Shown: positions 27,148-37,364, counted from the first letter of the stretch. The stretch is 64,000 nucleotides of DNA from Cognatundibacterium luofuense (GCF_018139685.1 NZ_JAGSPN010000003.1:1-64000), one strand, 5' to 3'. Program-made: numbers and translations. The notes: generated from the sequence alone by a model not told the origin.

Positions 27148-27539
27148 ATTTTAATGTGTGCGTAAAACGCACAATGCGTTCACTCTGTATGCTTTCTGAC
27201 AGCTGGCTGTTGGTATTGTCCGCAGAAGTGCTGTTTTTCCGATGATCTGCGGATGAAAAAGCAACGAAGTTTCCGTTTTTATATGATGTGTATGCACTAT
27301 TCATGATGTGCCACAAGTCCGCGGCACACACTGATCATTATTTCCGATGTGCAATTCACAGTCTGCAGATGCGCTGCTATGCTGGACTTGCAGGCTGTGC
27401 CGTATGGGCATGGCTGTCGTGATTAGCAAGATTTGACGCAATGCTGACAGAGATGCCGTGCAGACAACAGACGCTTCAAAACCTTTGTTGTCAGCGTTAT
27501 TGCCGGTCTGCATTGCGTTTGTTTTTACCTGGAGAAAGT
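27148..27539. other. Gene-free stretch before the Cache chemoreceptor
   Basis: About 390 bp without a supported gene or a repeat copy. It presumably holds the chemoreceptor promoter. No clear sigma-28 or sigma-70 site could be fixed by eye. Confidence 0.35.
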
Positions 27540-29168
27540 ATGAAGTTAAAGCAAAGATTATTTGCGTTGTGCATGGTTGCGATTGCCGGTTTGCTGATAT
27601 CCGGCGGCATTTCGTTGTACGCCATCAAAAAAATCATGGTGCATGAACGTGAAGACCAGATCACAGAACTGGTGGAGCTGGCGCGCGCAGCCACTGAGAA
27701 AGCCTATGCGCTGGAGCAATCCGGCAAGCTGAGCCGTGAAGCTGCGCAGGCGCAGGCAAAACTGGCAATCTCTTCATTTCAAAAAGGTGACAAGTACTTT
27801 TTTGTGCGCGATAACACCAGTGATGTATTGCTGGTGCATGCGAAACCGGAGCGTATCGGTAAAGCCGATAAAGATGGCAAGGCATCCGGCGATGCTTATC
27901 GTGAAGCATTGAAGAGTGTTCCTGAAGGCGGCATCACGGTTATTTACAAACCGGGCACGCGTCCCGGCGTGGAAGGGAAAGTCAGTAAGGCGTACGCCGT
28001 GACACAGTTCACCCCGTGGCAATGGCTGATGGGTTTCGGTACCTATACCGATGATATCGAAGAAGAGTTTATCCATAAGCTGATTACTTTTCTGATGGTC
28101 GGTGGTGTAGCTGCGCTGACGATAGGGTTGGTCGCATGGCGTCTGGCTAATTCCCTGCTGCGTCAGATCGGTGGTGAACCGGACTATGCAGCCAGTGTGG
28201 TGAGAAATATTGCGCAGGGTGATCTGAGTACGGAAGTGCCGGTCAGCAAGGGTGATCAGGAAAGCCTGCTGCATGAAATTGAAGAAATGCGTCAAAAGCT
28301 GGCGCTGCTGGTAGAGCAGGTGCGCACCGGCGCTGAATCAATTACTACCGCGTCCGGCGAAATCGCCAGCGGCAATCTGGATTTATCGCAACGTACCGAA
28401 CAACAAGCGGGTGCGCTGGAAGAAACCTCGTCGACCGTGGAACAACTGACTGCGACTGTACGCCAGAATGCAGATAATGCACGTCAGGCCAGCCAGTTAG
28501 CGATGAGCGCTTCCGGTATCGCCAGCGAAGGCGGTACGGTCGTGAATGAAGTGGTCAGTACGATGGCGGAGATCAGCAATTCCTCCGGCAAGATCGTTGA
28601 TATCATCAGCGTGATCGACGGTATCGCGTTCCAGACCAATATTCTGGCGTTGAATGCGGCCGTGGAAGCTGCCCGTGCCGGTGAGCAGGGACGCGGTTTT
28701 GCCGTCGTAGCCAGCGAAGTGCGCAGCCTTGCTCAGCGTTCTGCGGCAGCGGCCAAAGAGATTAAAACCCTGATCGATGCATCGGTTGTGAATGTCGAAA
28801 AAGGTGGCGAGCTGGTGGAAAAAGCCGGTAAAACCATGCATGAGGTGGTGCAGGCAGTACAGCGTGTGAACGATATCGTGGCGGAAATCAGTTCAGCCAG
28901 TCAGGAACAGGCCGACGGTATTGTGCAGGTCAATCAGGCTGTTATCGAAATGGATAATATGACGCAGCAGAATGCCGCGCTGGTCGAACAGGCATCGGCA
29001 GCAGCGGAAGCCCTGCATGATCAGGCGGACAGTCTGGTTGAAACCGTCAATATGTTCCGTGTTTCGCAACAGCACCTCAGCGCTGCACCTCACTCTGCAC
29101 CACAGCCTGCGCGCAAAGCCAGTGCAGCAAGCCCGCGTGCCGCTACCCGCGCGCTGCCGCGTCACTGA
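27540..29168 (+). CDS. Methyl-accepting chemotaxis protein with Cache sensor
   Basis: 542 residues from the ATG with GGAG; a frame start 33 codons upstream is not credible. Membrane helix 1 is at about 8-30. A single-Cache periplasmic domain (about 35-190; [34 protein letters not shown]) is of the type that binds small carboxylates or amines. Helix 2 at about 192-215 is followed by a HAMP linker and the signalling domain with [20 protein letters not shown] and [19 protein letters not shown]. An Ala/Pro/Arg-rich tail follows, with no typical CheR tether. It stands alone; ligand unknown. Confidence 0.94.
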   Translation: MKLKQRLFALCMVAIAGLLISGGISLYAIKKIMVHEREDQITELVELARAATEKAYALEQSGKLSREAAQAQAKLAISSFQKGDKYFFVRDNTSDVLLVHAKPERIGKADKDGKASGDAYREALKSVPEGGITVIYKPGTRPGVEGKVSKAYAVTQFTPWQWLMGFGTYTDDIEEEFIHKLITFLMVGGVAALTIGLVAWRLANSLLRQIGGEPDYAASVVRNIAQGDLSTEVPVSKGDQESLLHEIEEMRQKLALLVEQVRTGAESITTASGEIASGNLDLSQRTEQQAGALEETSSTVEQLTATVRQNADNARQASQLAMSASGIASEGGTVVNEVVSTMAEISNSSGKIVDIISVIDGIAFQTNILALNAAVEAARAGEQGRGFAVVASEVRSLAQRSAAAAKEIKTLIDASVVNVEKGGELVEKAGKTMHEVVQAVQRVNDIVAEISSASQEQADGIVQVNQAVIEMDNMTQQNAALVEQASAAAEALHDQADSLVETVNMFRVSQQHLSAAPHSAPQPARKASAASPRAATRALPRH

Positions 29169-29306
29169 TCTCCAGCCCGTTCGCCGCATCCTTGCTAAAG
29201 GAATGCAGGTAGCAGCGAACGGGCCTTCCTTTTTTACACGATAAATGGCACTGCCAGTCCGGCAGAGCTGTGCTATCGTGCGCGCTGATTTGTGACGGGA
29301 GGCTAT

Positions 29307-30089
29307 ATGCAGGAGCAATGGGACTTTTATTTTTGCCGTGTCGATGATGCACCGGCGTCGATCAATCTGAACCTCGCGCTGGCGCAGACCGCGCCGCTGG
29401 AAGAATGTGCAGTGATGGCCTGGGTCAGCCTGGAAATGCGTGCGCCGCGCGAAGACGGATTTTCCAGCGCGGAAGAATACCCGGTGCTGGAGCAACTCGA
29501 AGATGCGCTGATGCGTGGTCTGGGTGTGGGCAACGCCACCACGCCGGATGCCGGTCCGCTGATGTTTGTCGGACGCAATACCAGCGCCGGTCGCCGCGAC
29601 TTTTATTTCTATACCGGCAGCGGATACGCATGGCAAAACCGCGTTGCTGCCGCACTCAAAGCATTCCCGGATTACCGTTTTGAAACCGGCACGCAGGACG
29701 ATCCGGAATGGCAGACTTATTTTGAATTTCTGTACCCGGGTGAAGATGATTTGCAGCGTATGCAAAACCGCCGTGTTTGTCAGCAACTGGAACAGCATGG
29801 CGATCCGCTGACGCAGGAACGTCCGCTGTATCACTGGGTCTACTTCGCCACAGCAGATGCCCGCGCTGCTTACATTGATCAGATTCTGCAAAACGAATTT
29901 GAGATCGAACAGGAATGGGAGGCAGATACCGATGAATACCGGTTCGGTCTGCAATTCTGCCAGACCAGCCTGCCGCACTACCGCACGATCGACAGCATTA
30001 CCCTGCCTTTGTTCTTTGCAGCCAGGGATTACAACGGCCACTACGATGGCTGGGAAACCGAAGTCATCGCGCCGGACCAGACACACTGA
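29307..30089 (+). CDS. DUF695 / RraB-like protein
   Basis: 260 residues from the ATG preceded by GGGAGG. The N-terminal half (WDFYFCRVDDAPASINLNLAL) matches DUF695; the C-terminal half (about 150-260, YHWVYFATADARAAYIDQ) resembles the RraB/RNase E-inhibitor fold. This pairing is known in other proteobacteria. Whether it modulates RNase E here is not shown. Very acidic and soluble. It ends before a strong terminator. Confidence 0.8.
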   Translation: MQEQWDFYFCRVDDAPASINLNLALAQTAPLEECAVMAWVSLEMRAPREDGFSSAEEYPVLEQLEDALMRGLGVGNATTPDAGPLMFVGRNTSAGRRDFYFYTGSGYAWQNRVAAALKAFPDYRFETGTQDDPEWQTYFEFLYPGEDDLQRMQNRRVCQQLEQHGDPLTQERPLYHWVYFATADARAAYIDQILQNEFEIEQEWEADTDEYRFGLQFCQTSLPHYRTIDSITLPLFFAARDYNGHYDGWETEVIAPDQTH

Positions 30090-30126
30090 ACGGTAGCTGG
30101 TTTGCTGGCAGCATTCAGTCAGCAAG

Positions 30127-30165
30127 TAAAAAAGGCCGCTGAGATGCCCTCAGCGGCCTTTTTTT
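30127..30165 (+). terminator. Intrinsic terminator joined to a repeat copy
   Basis: Stem GGCCGCTGAG / CTCAGCGGCC followed by TTTTTTT. A near-identical hairpin lies at 36671-36705. Both run directly into a copy of the dispersed repeat. Confidence 0.95.
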
Positions 30166-30170
30166 GCCTC

Positions 30171-30254
30171 AAATGCGGCGTTCTGCACAGCAACCCCGCT
30201 GTCGTCGGCAGAAAGTCCGGCTCTCACAAAATGGCTGATGCGGATATCTGCACA
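30171..30254 (+). repeat. Dispersed intergenic repeat, copy 7
   Basis: A well-conserved copy: AATGCGGCGTTCTGCACA, CTGTCGTCGGCAGAAAGTCC, ATGCGGATATCTGCACA. Together with copy 8 it extends leftwards through the terminator. Confidence 0.92.
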
Positions 30255-30269
30255 TGCCGGTACCCATCC

Positions 30270-33200
30270 TCAGCCCGGTGTTACCAGTTTGTCCGGCATT
30301 GCGTTCGCCGCTTCCGGTGTTTTCGCACTGCCAGTCAGGCGATCGGCCCAGTTGGCAATGCGTCCGCTGAACAGTAATTCATACAGCACCGGTACCAGAC
30401 CCAGCGTAATCAGGGTTCCCAGTAATAAGCCACCCATGATCGTCACTGCCATGCCTGTCCACAGTGAGCCCGCAAACAGCAGCAGCGGAATCAGGCCTGC
30501 GATACAGGTCAGTTTGGTCATCACAATCGGACGCAAACGCGCAACCGCTGCCGCCACCACGGCTTCACGCATACTCAGTCCGCTTGCCAGTTCGACTTCA
30601 ATCCGTTCCAGCAATAACACGGCGTTGTTGACGATAATGCCCGCCAGCGAGAGTAAGCCGAAGTTCGCCATAAAGCCCAGTGGCTCACCGGCAATCACCA
30701 GCGCAGGACCCGCACCGATCATTGCAAACGGAATGATGCCGACGATCAGTGCCAGTTTCCGGAACGAGCCGAACTGCCAGATAAACAGAATCAGCATGGC
30801 AATCACGGCCACCGGCAGATACGTGTTCAGGGCTGCGTTCGACTCAGCCGCCTCTTCAATCTCTGCGCCGAGTTCAATCCGGTATCCGGCTGGCAGAACG
30901 ATTTTGGCGACGGCAGGTGCAGCGTAATCGACGGCTTGCTGAGCGGTGAACTGGCTGCTGCGTGCCTGTATGGTCAGTGTCCGTTCCAGATTACGGCGGC
31001 GTATGGTGGAAGGCTCGGAACCCAGACGGATTTGCGCAACGGCAGACAAAGGAACCGGTGTGCCGTCCGCCGCGTTTTGTATCAGGGTATTCGCCAGCTC
31101 TTCGGGACGCTGTCTTTCAGCGCTGCCACCGCGTACAACCAGTGGCACCAGCGTATCGCCGTCACGCAGCACGGAGACATCGGTTCCGCTGTTGCGCATC
31201 GCTAAAGCGGTGGCAATCTCTTCACTGCTGATACCCGCGCGGCGTGCTTTGGCCTGATCGACGTCGACATCCAGTCGCAGTAAACGCGGCCCCCAGTTAT
31301 CCTGAATCTGCACTACGCCGGGAACCGTATGCAAGGCTTGCTGTACTTGCTGACCAATCTGGCGTAATACCGTTTCGTCGCTGCCATAGATGCGGTAAGC
31401 AATCGCACCGGCATCATTACTGCTGCGTGAAAAGCGCTTGGCATCGACGCGGATATCCGGATGACGCTCGGTCATGAATTGCTGAGTCCGCGCAATCATG
31501 CGGTCAAGCGCTTCGGCTTTGTTCACAGTCACGGTGAAATACGCGATATTCGATGCAGGCAAGGGCGGATTCAGCACCAGTACGACACGCGGTCCGCCAT
31601 CGGCAACATAGCCAATGCTGGTGCTGACATCCGGATTGATTTTGCTGTCGCTGAGCCAGGTACTCAGTTCACGCACCACTTGCTGGGTGCGGCGTGCATC
31701 GCTGCCCGGCTGCAATTCAATTTCTACCTGAAACTGCGGACGATCCGAGGCCGGCAAAAATCCTGCCGGACGACTGCCGAGCACCGACAAAGCAAGCACC
31801 AGCACCACACACATCACGCTCAGGAAGATGGCTTTATGATCCAGCAAACGGCGGATTAAGTGCGTATAAAACCGGTAGAAACCACCTTGCTTTGCTTCTT
31901 CCTCATGATGTGCCGCACCCAGAAAGTGATAACACAACAGCGGTGTGATGGTCAGACACAGCAGCCAGGATGCCAGCAGGGAAATCGCCAGCACCACGAC
32001 CAGTGGCCGCAGGTATTCGCTGATGGTGGTATTGCCGAAGAAAAACGGTGAGAACGCAAAAATAATCACCAGCGATGATGCCAGCAAAGGAATCGCCAGC
32101 GTACGGCCCGCGTCGATACAGGCTTGTTTGCGGTCTTCACCGGCCGCCAGACGGCGTTCGATATCTTCCGCAATCACAATACCGTTATCCACCAGCAAAC
32201 CCAGCGCAATGATGATTGCAGCCATCGATACGATATGCAGCTCGATCTCCATTGCGCGCATGACCAGCAAGGTCGCCAGTATCGTCAGCGGTACGATGGA
32301 ACCCACCACAATACCGGCGCGCCATCCCAGAAATAACACCACCACAATCATCACGATGATGACGGTTTCCAGCATTACCTGATTCATATGCCCCATTTCG
32401 GCGGCCACGACATCCGGCTGAAAGGTGACGTAATCCAGTTTAAAACCGGCCGGTAACTGTTTTTCCAGTTCACTGACGCGCTGCTTTAATTCCGCGCCAA
32501 CCGCTTTGATATTTTGTCCGGGACGCATGGAAACACCCAGTACCACAGCATCCTGACCACGGTAAATGGCGGCACTTTCCGGCGGATCGGCTTTTTGCAC
32601 GCTGAGTTGTGCGATATCGCCCAGCCGGATACTGGCTGGCTGCTGCGCATCCGTGGTTTTGCGCGCTGCTGCCGGTAAGGTCAGCGTGAAGTCGCGTAAT
32701 TCCTGCAGCGTGCGGATTTCGCCCGAGGTGACGACCGCATTATTCAGTCCGGCAATCACGGTTTGTCCGCCGGACTGCACCACATTCTGTTGCTGCAATT
32801 GCTGTAAAACCGCGCTGCCTGCGATACCAAGTGCATTCAGTTTTGCGCGGTCAAATTCGATATAAATGCGTTCTTCCTGCAAACCGTGAAAACTCACACT
32901 CTGTATGCCGGGCAGACGCAGAATGCCTTCGCGCAGAAATTTCAGCGATGTCCGCATTTCTGACATCGAAAAATCCGGTGCAGTCACCGCGATGGATGCG
33001 ATGGCGACACGGCCGAAATCATCGTCAATTTGTGGTGGCAGCGTACCAGCCGGAAACTGCAGGGCTGCTTCCGCAACTTTGGCGCGGACGCGCTGCCAGA
33101 TCGGTGCGAGATTCTGCAATTCTTCACGCAGCGTCAGCTGAACCATCACGCTGCCACTGCGCACGGTGGTGCTGACTGTTTTGATTTCATGTAACTGGCG

Positions 33201-33413
33201 TAAGCGTTCTTCCAGAGGCTGGGCCACCAGTTGTTCCATCCGTTCCGCAGGCAAACCCGGATTGCCAACAAACACGATGCCGTCGCGCATGGTGACAGAC
33301 GGCTCTTCCTGCGACGGGAAACTGAGGAAAGTCAGGCTGCCCGCCAGCAAGATCAGAAATGCGATGAAAAAGCTGAGCCGGCTCGACTGAAACGCGGCGG
33401 TGGTCAGTTTCAT
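30270..33413 (-). CDS. RND efflux permease
   Basis: 1047 residues, standard length for an inner-membrane RND pump with 12 helices and two large periplasmic loops. The proton-relay Asp sits in ALGLLVDNGIVIAEDIE (TM4), with the helix-4-like repeat SLAGIIVNNAVLLLERIEVE later. PSVTMRDGIVFVGNPG at the start is unlike AcrB and nearer to the MdtB/CzcA-distant group of drug-type pumps. It overlaps the adaptor gene by 4 nt (ATGA). Exports drugs or organic compounds; the substrate cannot be deduced. Confidence 0.95.
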   Translation of the reverse strand: MKLTTAAFQSSRLSFFIAFLILLAGSLTFLSFPSQEEPSVTMRDGIVFVGNPGLPAERMEQLVAQPLEERLRQLHEIKTVSTTVRSGSVMVQLTLREELQNLAPIWQRVRAKVAEAALQFPAGTLPPQIDDDFGRVAIASIAVTAPDFSMSEMRTSLKFLREGILRLPGIQSVSFHGLQEERIYIEFDRAKLNALGIAGSAVLQQLQQQNVVQSGGQTVIAGLNNAVVTSGEIRTLQELRDFTLTLPAAARKTTDAQQPASIRLGDIAQLSVQKADPPESAAIYRGQDAVVLGVSMRPGQNIKAVGAELKQRVSELEKQLPAGFKLDYVTFQPDVVAAEMGHMNQVMLETVIIVMIVVVLFLGWRAGIVVGSIVPLTILATLLVMRAMEIELHIVSMAAIIIALGLLVDNGIVIAEDIERRLAAGEDRKQACIDAGRTLAIPLLASSLVIIFAFSPFFFGNTTISEYLRPLVVVLAISLLASWLLCLTITPLLCYHFLGAAHHEEEAKQGGFYRFYTHLIRRLLDHKAIFLSVMCVVLVLALSVLGSRPAGFLPASDRPQFQVEIELQPGSDARRTQQVVRELSTWLSDSKINPDVSTSIGYVADGGPRVVLVLNPPLPASNIAYFTVTVNKAEALDRMIARTQQFMTERHPDIRVDAKRFSRSSNDAGAIAYRIYGSDETVLRQIGQQVQQALHTVPGVVQIQDNWGPRLLRLDVDVDQAKARRAGISSEEIATALAMRNSGTDVSVLRDGDTLVPLVVRGGSAERQRPEELANTLIQNAADGTPVPLSAVAQIRLGSEPSTIRRRNLERTLTIQARSSQFTAQQAVDYAAPAVAKIVLPAGYRIELGAEIEEAAESNAALNTYLPVAVIAMLILFIWQFGSFRKLALIVGIIPFAMIGAGPALVIAGEPLGFMANFGLLSLAGIIVNNAVLLLERIEVELASGLSMREAVVAAAVARLRPIVMTKLTCIAGLIPLLLFAGSLWTGMAVTIMGGLLLGTLITLGLVPVLYELLFSGRIANWADRLTGSAKTPEAANAMPDKLVTPG

Positions 33414-34495
33414 TTGCTGGCTCCTTGCAGAACACTGCGGTTGGTATATGCAATCGCGGCTTGGCCATCATGCAGCGTTGCTGCACCCGCAACCACAACT
33501 TTTTCACCGGCCTGAATACCGGTAACCGCAATCCGGCCACCGGCTGACAGTGCGCCTTCGGTTTTCACAGTACGTTTTTGTACGCGGTCACCCTGCAAAA
33601 TCATCACTTCGGCTTTCTGCGCTTCTGCAGACGGGAGCAGTGCGGACGCCGGCACTGTCAGTGCGGTTTGTTTTTCCTGCGGCAAAGCCAGTGTGACGAC
33701 GCTGCCGCTGCGGATGGTTGCCGGTACTTCGCTGACAGCGAACACCGCCTGTACCAGCGAGCCGTTTTCGCTGCGCCGTGACACGCGCTCCAGTCGCGCC
33801 GGGAATTGCAGATCACCGCTTTGCGCAGTTGCACTGCTGCCGGTACGGAGCTGACTTGCCAGCTGTTCCGGTAATTGGGCAACCAGTTCCAGTGCTTTGC
33901 CGGATTCCAGTTGCAGGATGGCTTGTCCCGGTGTGATGTCGTGATGCGCCTGCACCAGACGCGCGACGATTTCGCCGTCAAACGGTGCGGTAATGCGGGT
34001 TAATCCGAGATCGCGGCGGGCACTGGCAAGCGCAGCTTCGCTGGCCGCTAACTGACTTTGTGCCTGTTGATGAGATGCCTGTGCAGCCTGCAGGGCAGTT
34101 GCGGAAATGATGTTTTCACGCGCCAGTGCCTGTTGCTGTTGCAGCCAGTTCTGGCGCTCTGCCAGTGTTGCAGCAGCCGAATCCCGGTCTGCCTGCGCAC
34201 GCATCGCGCGCCAGCGAGCCGGTGCTTCATCCAGCTGCGCCAGTACTTGTCCGGCGCGGACTTTGTCGCCGATATCGACCAGCACTTTCTGAACCCGGCC
34301 AGCCGCTTCAAAACTTAAATCTGTACGCTGACGCGCTCGCAAAGTACCGACAAAACTATCGGCATGACCAGTACCGGTGCTGCCGGCGACTTCGATTTTG
34401 ACGGGTTTAGGGCTGACTTGTGAGACCGGCTGGTCTTGTGAGCAGGCAGCCAGCAGCACGCTGGTGACAGCCATACAAAGCAAACGACGACGCAT
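33410..34495 (-). CDS. RND periplasmic adaptor (membrane-fusion) lipoprotein
   Basis: 361 residues. Signal peptide with lipobox LLAAC at 14-18. It then has a split lipoyl domain (ADSFVGTLRARQRTD, VLVDIGDKVRAGQVLAQLD, and the returning ITAPFDGEIVARLV), a coiled-coil hairpin at about 90-150 and a beta-barrel/membrane-proximal end. It links the RND permease to the outer-membrane factor. Same operon as permease and TetR gene. Confidence 0.95.
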   Translation of the reverse strand: MRRRLLCMAVTSVLLAACSQDQPVSQVSPKPVKIEVAGSTGTGHADSFVGTLRARQRTDLSFEAAGRVQKVLVDIGDKVRAGQVLAQLDEAPARWRAMRAQADRDSAAATLAERQNWLQQQQALARENIISATALQAAQASHQQAQSQLAASEAALASARRDLGLTRITAPFDGEIVARLVQAHHDITPGQAILQLESGKALELVAQLPEQLASQLRTGSSATAQSGDLQFPARLERVSRRSENGSLVQAVFAVSEVPATIRSGSVVTLALPQEKQTALTVPASALLPSAEAQKAEVMILQGDRVQKRTVKTEGALSAGGRIAVTGIQAGEKVVVAGAATLHDGQAAIAYTNRSVLQGASK

Positions 34496-34537
34496 ACAAA
34501 TACTCCTGAAGAGTGATGGGTGGTGAGAGGGCGGAAC

Positions 34538-35107
34538 TTATTCCGGCATTTCGCTGATCGCCTTTTCAAAGGCACTGCGCAGCGATTGCCGCTGTTCCGG
34601 CGTGAACTGATAAAAATTCAGTAATTCCAGCAATGTCATACCGTCGAAAGCTGCGGCCAGTAGCATGGCCTTACCGCCGTGCTGGCCGGACGCATGCATA
34701 TGCTGATAAACCGCGCCGTACATTTTTTGTACCGGGCCGATTAACTGCGGATACAGCGATGCGGCCGCCAGCATGTTGGTCAGGAACTGACGCTGACTGT
34801 CTGACATGTCGAAAGCGTCATTGCAGAGTTCTGTCAGTGTGGATTTGACGGACGGGTTTGTGTCCTGCGAGTGACGGTTACGCTGCATGACGTCGAACTG
34901 CTCAATGATGCGTTCCACCAGTGCAGCGACCAGATCGTCGCGGGTTTTGAAGTGGTAGATCACACCGGCTTTACTGATACCGGATTCCTGCACCAGTGCA
35001 TTAATGGTCAGGTGGGCGAGGCCTTGTCTGGCAACGATGTCAGTGGCGACATCCAGTAACAGATCACGTTTGCTGGTGCGGCCGAGGTGTTTTTCAGTTT
35101 GAGTCAT
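34538..35107 (-). CDS. TetR-family repressor of the efflux operon
   Basis: 189 residues. The N-terminal helix-turn-helix (LTINALVQESGISKAGVIYHF) is typical TetR/AcrR. The remaining helical domain would bind the inducer. The gene is the first of the leftward operon (TetR, adaptor, permease) and faces the outer-membrane factor gene across 84 bp containing a palindrome. It probably represses both directions and is released by a pump substrate. Confidence 0.93.
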   Translation of the reverse strand: MTQTEKHLGRTSKRDLLLDVATDIVARQGLAHLTINALVQESGISKAGVIYHFKTRDDLVAALVERIIEQFDVMQRNRHSQDTNPSVKSTLTELCNDAFDMSDSQRQFLTNMLAAASLYPQLIGPVQKMYGAVYQHMHASGQHGGKAMLLAAAFDGMTLLELLNFYQFTPEQRQSLRSAFEKAISEMPE

Positions 35108-35127
35108 TGGATATCCGGAGTTGTATA

Positions 35128-35147
35128 TATACTGTACGTATAGTATA
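35128..35147. promoter_or_regulatory. Probable TetR operator
   Basis: TATACTGTACGTATAGTATA is a 20-bp inverted repeat with 9 of 10 pairs matching, centred on TACGTA, in the intergenic space between the divergent TetR and outer-membrane factor genes. Size and place fit a TetR dimer site. Confidence 0.8.
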
Positions 35148-35191
35148 GTAATTCAATCGTTTCCCACTGTCAAATTAAAAAGGTTGATTCT

Positions 35192-36631
35192 ATGTCGCAT
35201 ATATTTCCGCCAGATTTCATTACCCGTCCCGGTTTTTTCAGTGCAAAACAGGGCGTTACGGCTGCGCTGATCGCGGCTTGTATGCTTGGTGCCGTCTCTC
35301 TGCCGACTGAAGCGCAGACAGCAGAAAACCAGCCCCCGGCACAGCGGAGCAATACCAGTGATTCCGCAAAAGCAATGCCAGCGGACGCGGACCAGCATTT
35401 TCCTGCCGCGTGGTGGCGTGATTTCGGCGATGCGCGTTTAGACACGCTGATGACTAAAGCGCTGACCGCGAATCAGGATCTGAAGATAGCTGCCGCACGT
35501 ATTCAGCAGGCACAGGCTTTACTGAATGGCGCAGACGCCGACTTCAAACCGCAACTGAGTGCAGGTGCCGAGGCGAAGCGTTTTCGTGAAACCGGCAGCG
35601 TACCGATGAGCCGCCGTGGTGCGCTGGGATTGCGTGCCTCATGGGAGCCCGACTTTTTCGGACGTGGCAAGCTGTTGCAGATGGCGGCACAAGCTGATGC
35701 ACACAGTCAGCAAGCGGCGCTGACGGCGATGCAAATCGCACTCACTGCCGATGTGGCAAGCGCGTATTTTGACCTGAAGCTGCTTGTGCAGCGACAGGCA
35801 TTGCTGACGCAGGCAATTCAGCTGGCACAACGCCAGCAGGAAGTTGCGCAACGTAAATTTGAAGCAGGTGCGGCAACGTCGCTGGATGCAGACCGCTGGC
35901 AAGCCGAACTGGCGCAGGACCGTGCCAGTGCTGCGCAAATGCAAAGCCAGTATCAGTTGCGCCTGCATCAGCTGGCCATTTTGCTCGGACAACGTGAATT
36001 GCCGGTATTCGGCCATCCGTCACCGTCGACAGCCCAGCTGCAGGAACCGGTTGCGCCAGCCGCAAAACTGGATGTCAGCCTGATTGAACGTCGCCCCGAT
36101 GTGCAGCGTCAGGCCAGTCAGCTCGATGCGGCACTGGCGCGCGCAGGTCTGGCCCGCCGTGATTTGTATCCGAATCTGAGCATCAGCTGGGCGGGAAGCA
36201 AGGACAGCCTTAAAACCGGCAGTGACAGCGCCGTTACCGGATTTTCTATCGGTTACGGACTAACGCTCAGTTTGCCGATTCTCGATGGCGGCCGCATCCG
36301 GTCTAACATTGCGGTACAGGATGCACGGGTGCTGGAAGCACAGGCAGAATACGACAAAGCCTTGCTGACGGCGCTGAACGATGTCGACAGTTGCTGGCAG
36401 CAATGGGAAGACAGCAAGGCTGTCTATCGTCAATGGATTAACGCCAGTCAGGCCAGTGAAGTTGCCGCGTCAAAAGCCGAACGTTTGTATCAGGCCGGTG
36501 CAAGCGATGTCAGTGCGGTGCTGGACGCACGCCGCGCCGATCTGAAAGCGCGTGATGCGCTGGCGCAGGCCGATGCCGCCCGCTGGCAATCTGCGATCGC
36601 CTTACGCCGCGCAGCCGCAGGCGCAGTCTGA
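35192..36631 (+). CDS. Outer-membrane efflux factor (NodT/OprM type)
   Basis: 479 residues. N-terminus with a hydrophobic stretch and LIAAC, which could be a lipobox, after a long leading segment. It then shows the typical start AWWRDFGDARLDTL, two helical/coiled-coil repeats with NQDLKIAAARIQQAQALL and the matching half starting RPDVQRQASQLDAALA, and the barrel strands LRASWEPDFFGR and LTLSLPILDGGRI. It forms the outer channel of the RND pump encoded on the other strand. A terminator follows. Confidence 0.94.
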   Translation: MSHIFPPDFITRPGFFSAKQGVTAALIAACMLGAVSLPTEAQTAENQPPAQRSNTSDSAKAMPADADQHFPAAWWRDFGDARLDTLMTKALTANQDLKIAAARIQQAQALLNGADADFKPQLSAGAEAKRFRETGSVPMSRRGALGLRASWEPDFFGRGKLLQMAAQADAHSQQAALTAMQIALTADVASAYFDLKLLVQRQALLTQAIQLAQRQQEVAQRKFEAGAATSLDADRWQAELAQDRASAAQMQSQYQLRLHQLAILLGQRELPVFGHPSPSTAQLQEPVAPAAKLDVSLIERRPDVQRQASQLDAALARAGLARRDLYPNLSISWAGSKDSLKTGSDSAVTGFSIGYGLTLSLPILDGGRIRSNIAVQDARVLEAQAEYDKALLTALNDVDSCWQQWEDSKAVYRQWINASQASEVAASKAERLYQAGASDVSAVLDARRADLKARDALAQADAARWQSAIALRRAAAGAV

Positions 36632-36668
36632 GCCCGTAAAGCCGCTGTTCACCCGAACCGGCAATCGA

Positions 36669-36705
36669 CCAAAGGCCGCTGAGTTACCCTCAGCGGCCTT
36701 TTTTT
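36669..36705 (+). terminator. Intrinsic terminator joined to a repeat copy
   Basis: Stem GGCCGCTGAG / CTCAGCGGCC followed by TTTTTTT, near-identical to 30131-30165 and again directly fused to a repeat copy. Confidence 0.95.
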
Positions 36706-36710
36706 GCCTC

Positions 36711-36794
36711 AAATGCGGCGTTCTGCACAGCAACCCCGCTGTCGTCGGCAGAAAGTCCGGCTCTTACAAAATACCGGATGCGGATAGTTGCATA
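36711..36794 (+). repeat. Dispersed intergenic repeat, copy 8
   Basis: Identical to copy 7 over the left arm and core, through CTGTCGTCGGCAGAAAGTCC; the right arm reads ATGCGGATAGTTGCATA. Confidence 0.92.
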
Positions 36795-36986
36795 ATCAGT
36801 GTTCCCTCCGCACAGCTATTCGTCAAAGTAATGACATCAGTCTGATCCGCCCGTTTCCGTTAGTCGGTATTCCTGAGCGGAGTGCGTGCATCCTGAAATA
36901 TAGTGTCTTTTGCATCATGTCAGCATCCGGTGCAAACCACCGTGGCAGAAAAACCGTTGATCTGTAATCCTGAAGAGAGGCTCTGA

Positions 36987-37364
36987 ATGTCCGCAACCAT
37001 CCGCTATTTTCATATCACTCCCGTCGAAAATCTTCCGGCTATTTTGCGCGAAGGATTGCAGCCGCGTTTGGGAGAACGCAGTCAGATTCTGGGCGAACCG
37101 GAACCGGCGATCTATTTATTTACCAGCGCCGATGCGGTTGATGACGCGAGTATGAACTGGTTAGGCGATTACTTTGATGAAGAAGAGGCTCTGGCCGTGC
37201 TGGCAGTAGATCTGAGCGAGGATTTTCCCGGCGATGCTGAAAATGGCTTTGAATTTGTCACGACCCGGCCTGTGCCACCGGACTGCCTCAGTGTCATGAC
37301 AGAAGATGTGCTCGGTGAAACCCAGTATTTTTCCAGCTTACCGCAGGTGTGCGGTACAGCCTGA
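36987..37364 (+). CDS. Small ADP-ribosyltransferase-like protein
   Basis: 125 residues, monocistronic. The start YFHITPVENLPAILREGLQP followed by EPAIYLF is the pattern of the ART fold seen in DarT-like and RNA 2'-phosphotransferase-like proteins (an H-x-T core, then a GL-P turn). Acidic C-terminal half (DDASMNWLGDYFDEEEAL). It is too short for DarT, and a full catalytic triad cannot be confirmed. SD GAAGAGAGG. Enzyme or decayed relative are both possible. Confidence 0.5.
   Translation: MSATIRYFHITPVENLPAILREGLQPRLGERSQILGEPEPAIYLFTSADAVDDASMNWLGDYFDEEEALAVLAVDLSEDFPGDAENGFEFVTTRPVPPDCLSVMTEDVLGETQYFSSLPQVCGTA

Noticed and set aside
28893-30125. A 410-residue minus-strand reading frame
   Set aside because: It lies antisense to the well-supported chemoreceptor and DUF695 genes, has no family pattern and crosses the gap between them; it is a shadow frame.
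30102-30377. Small frames through terminators and repeat copies 7 and 8
   Set aside because: They exist only because the repeat is open in several frames; the hairpins are clear terminators.
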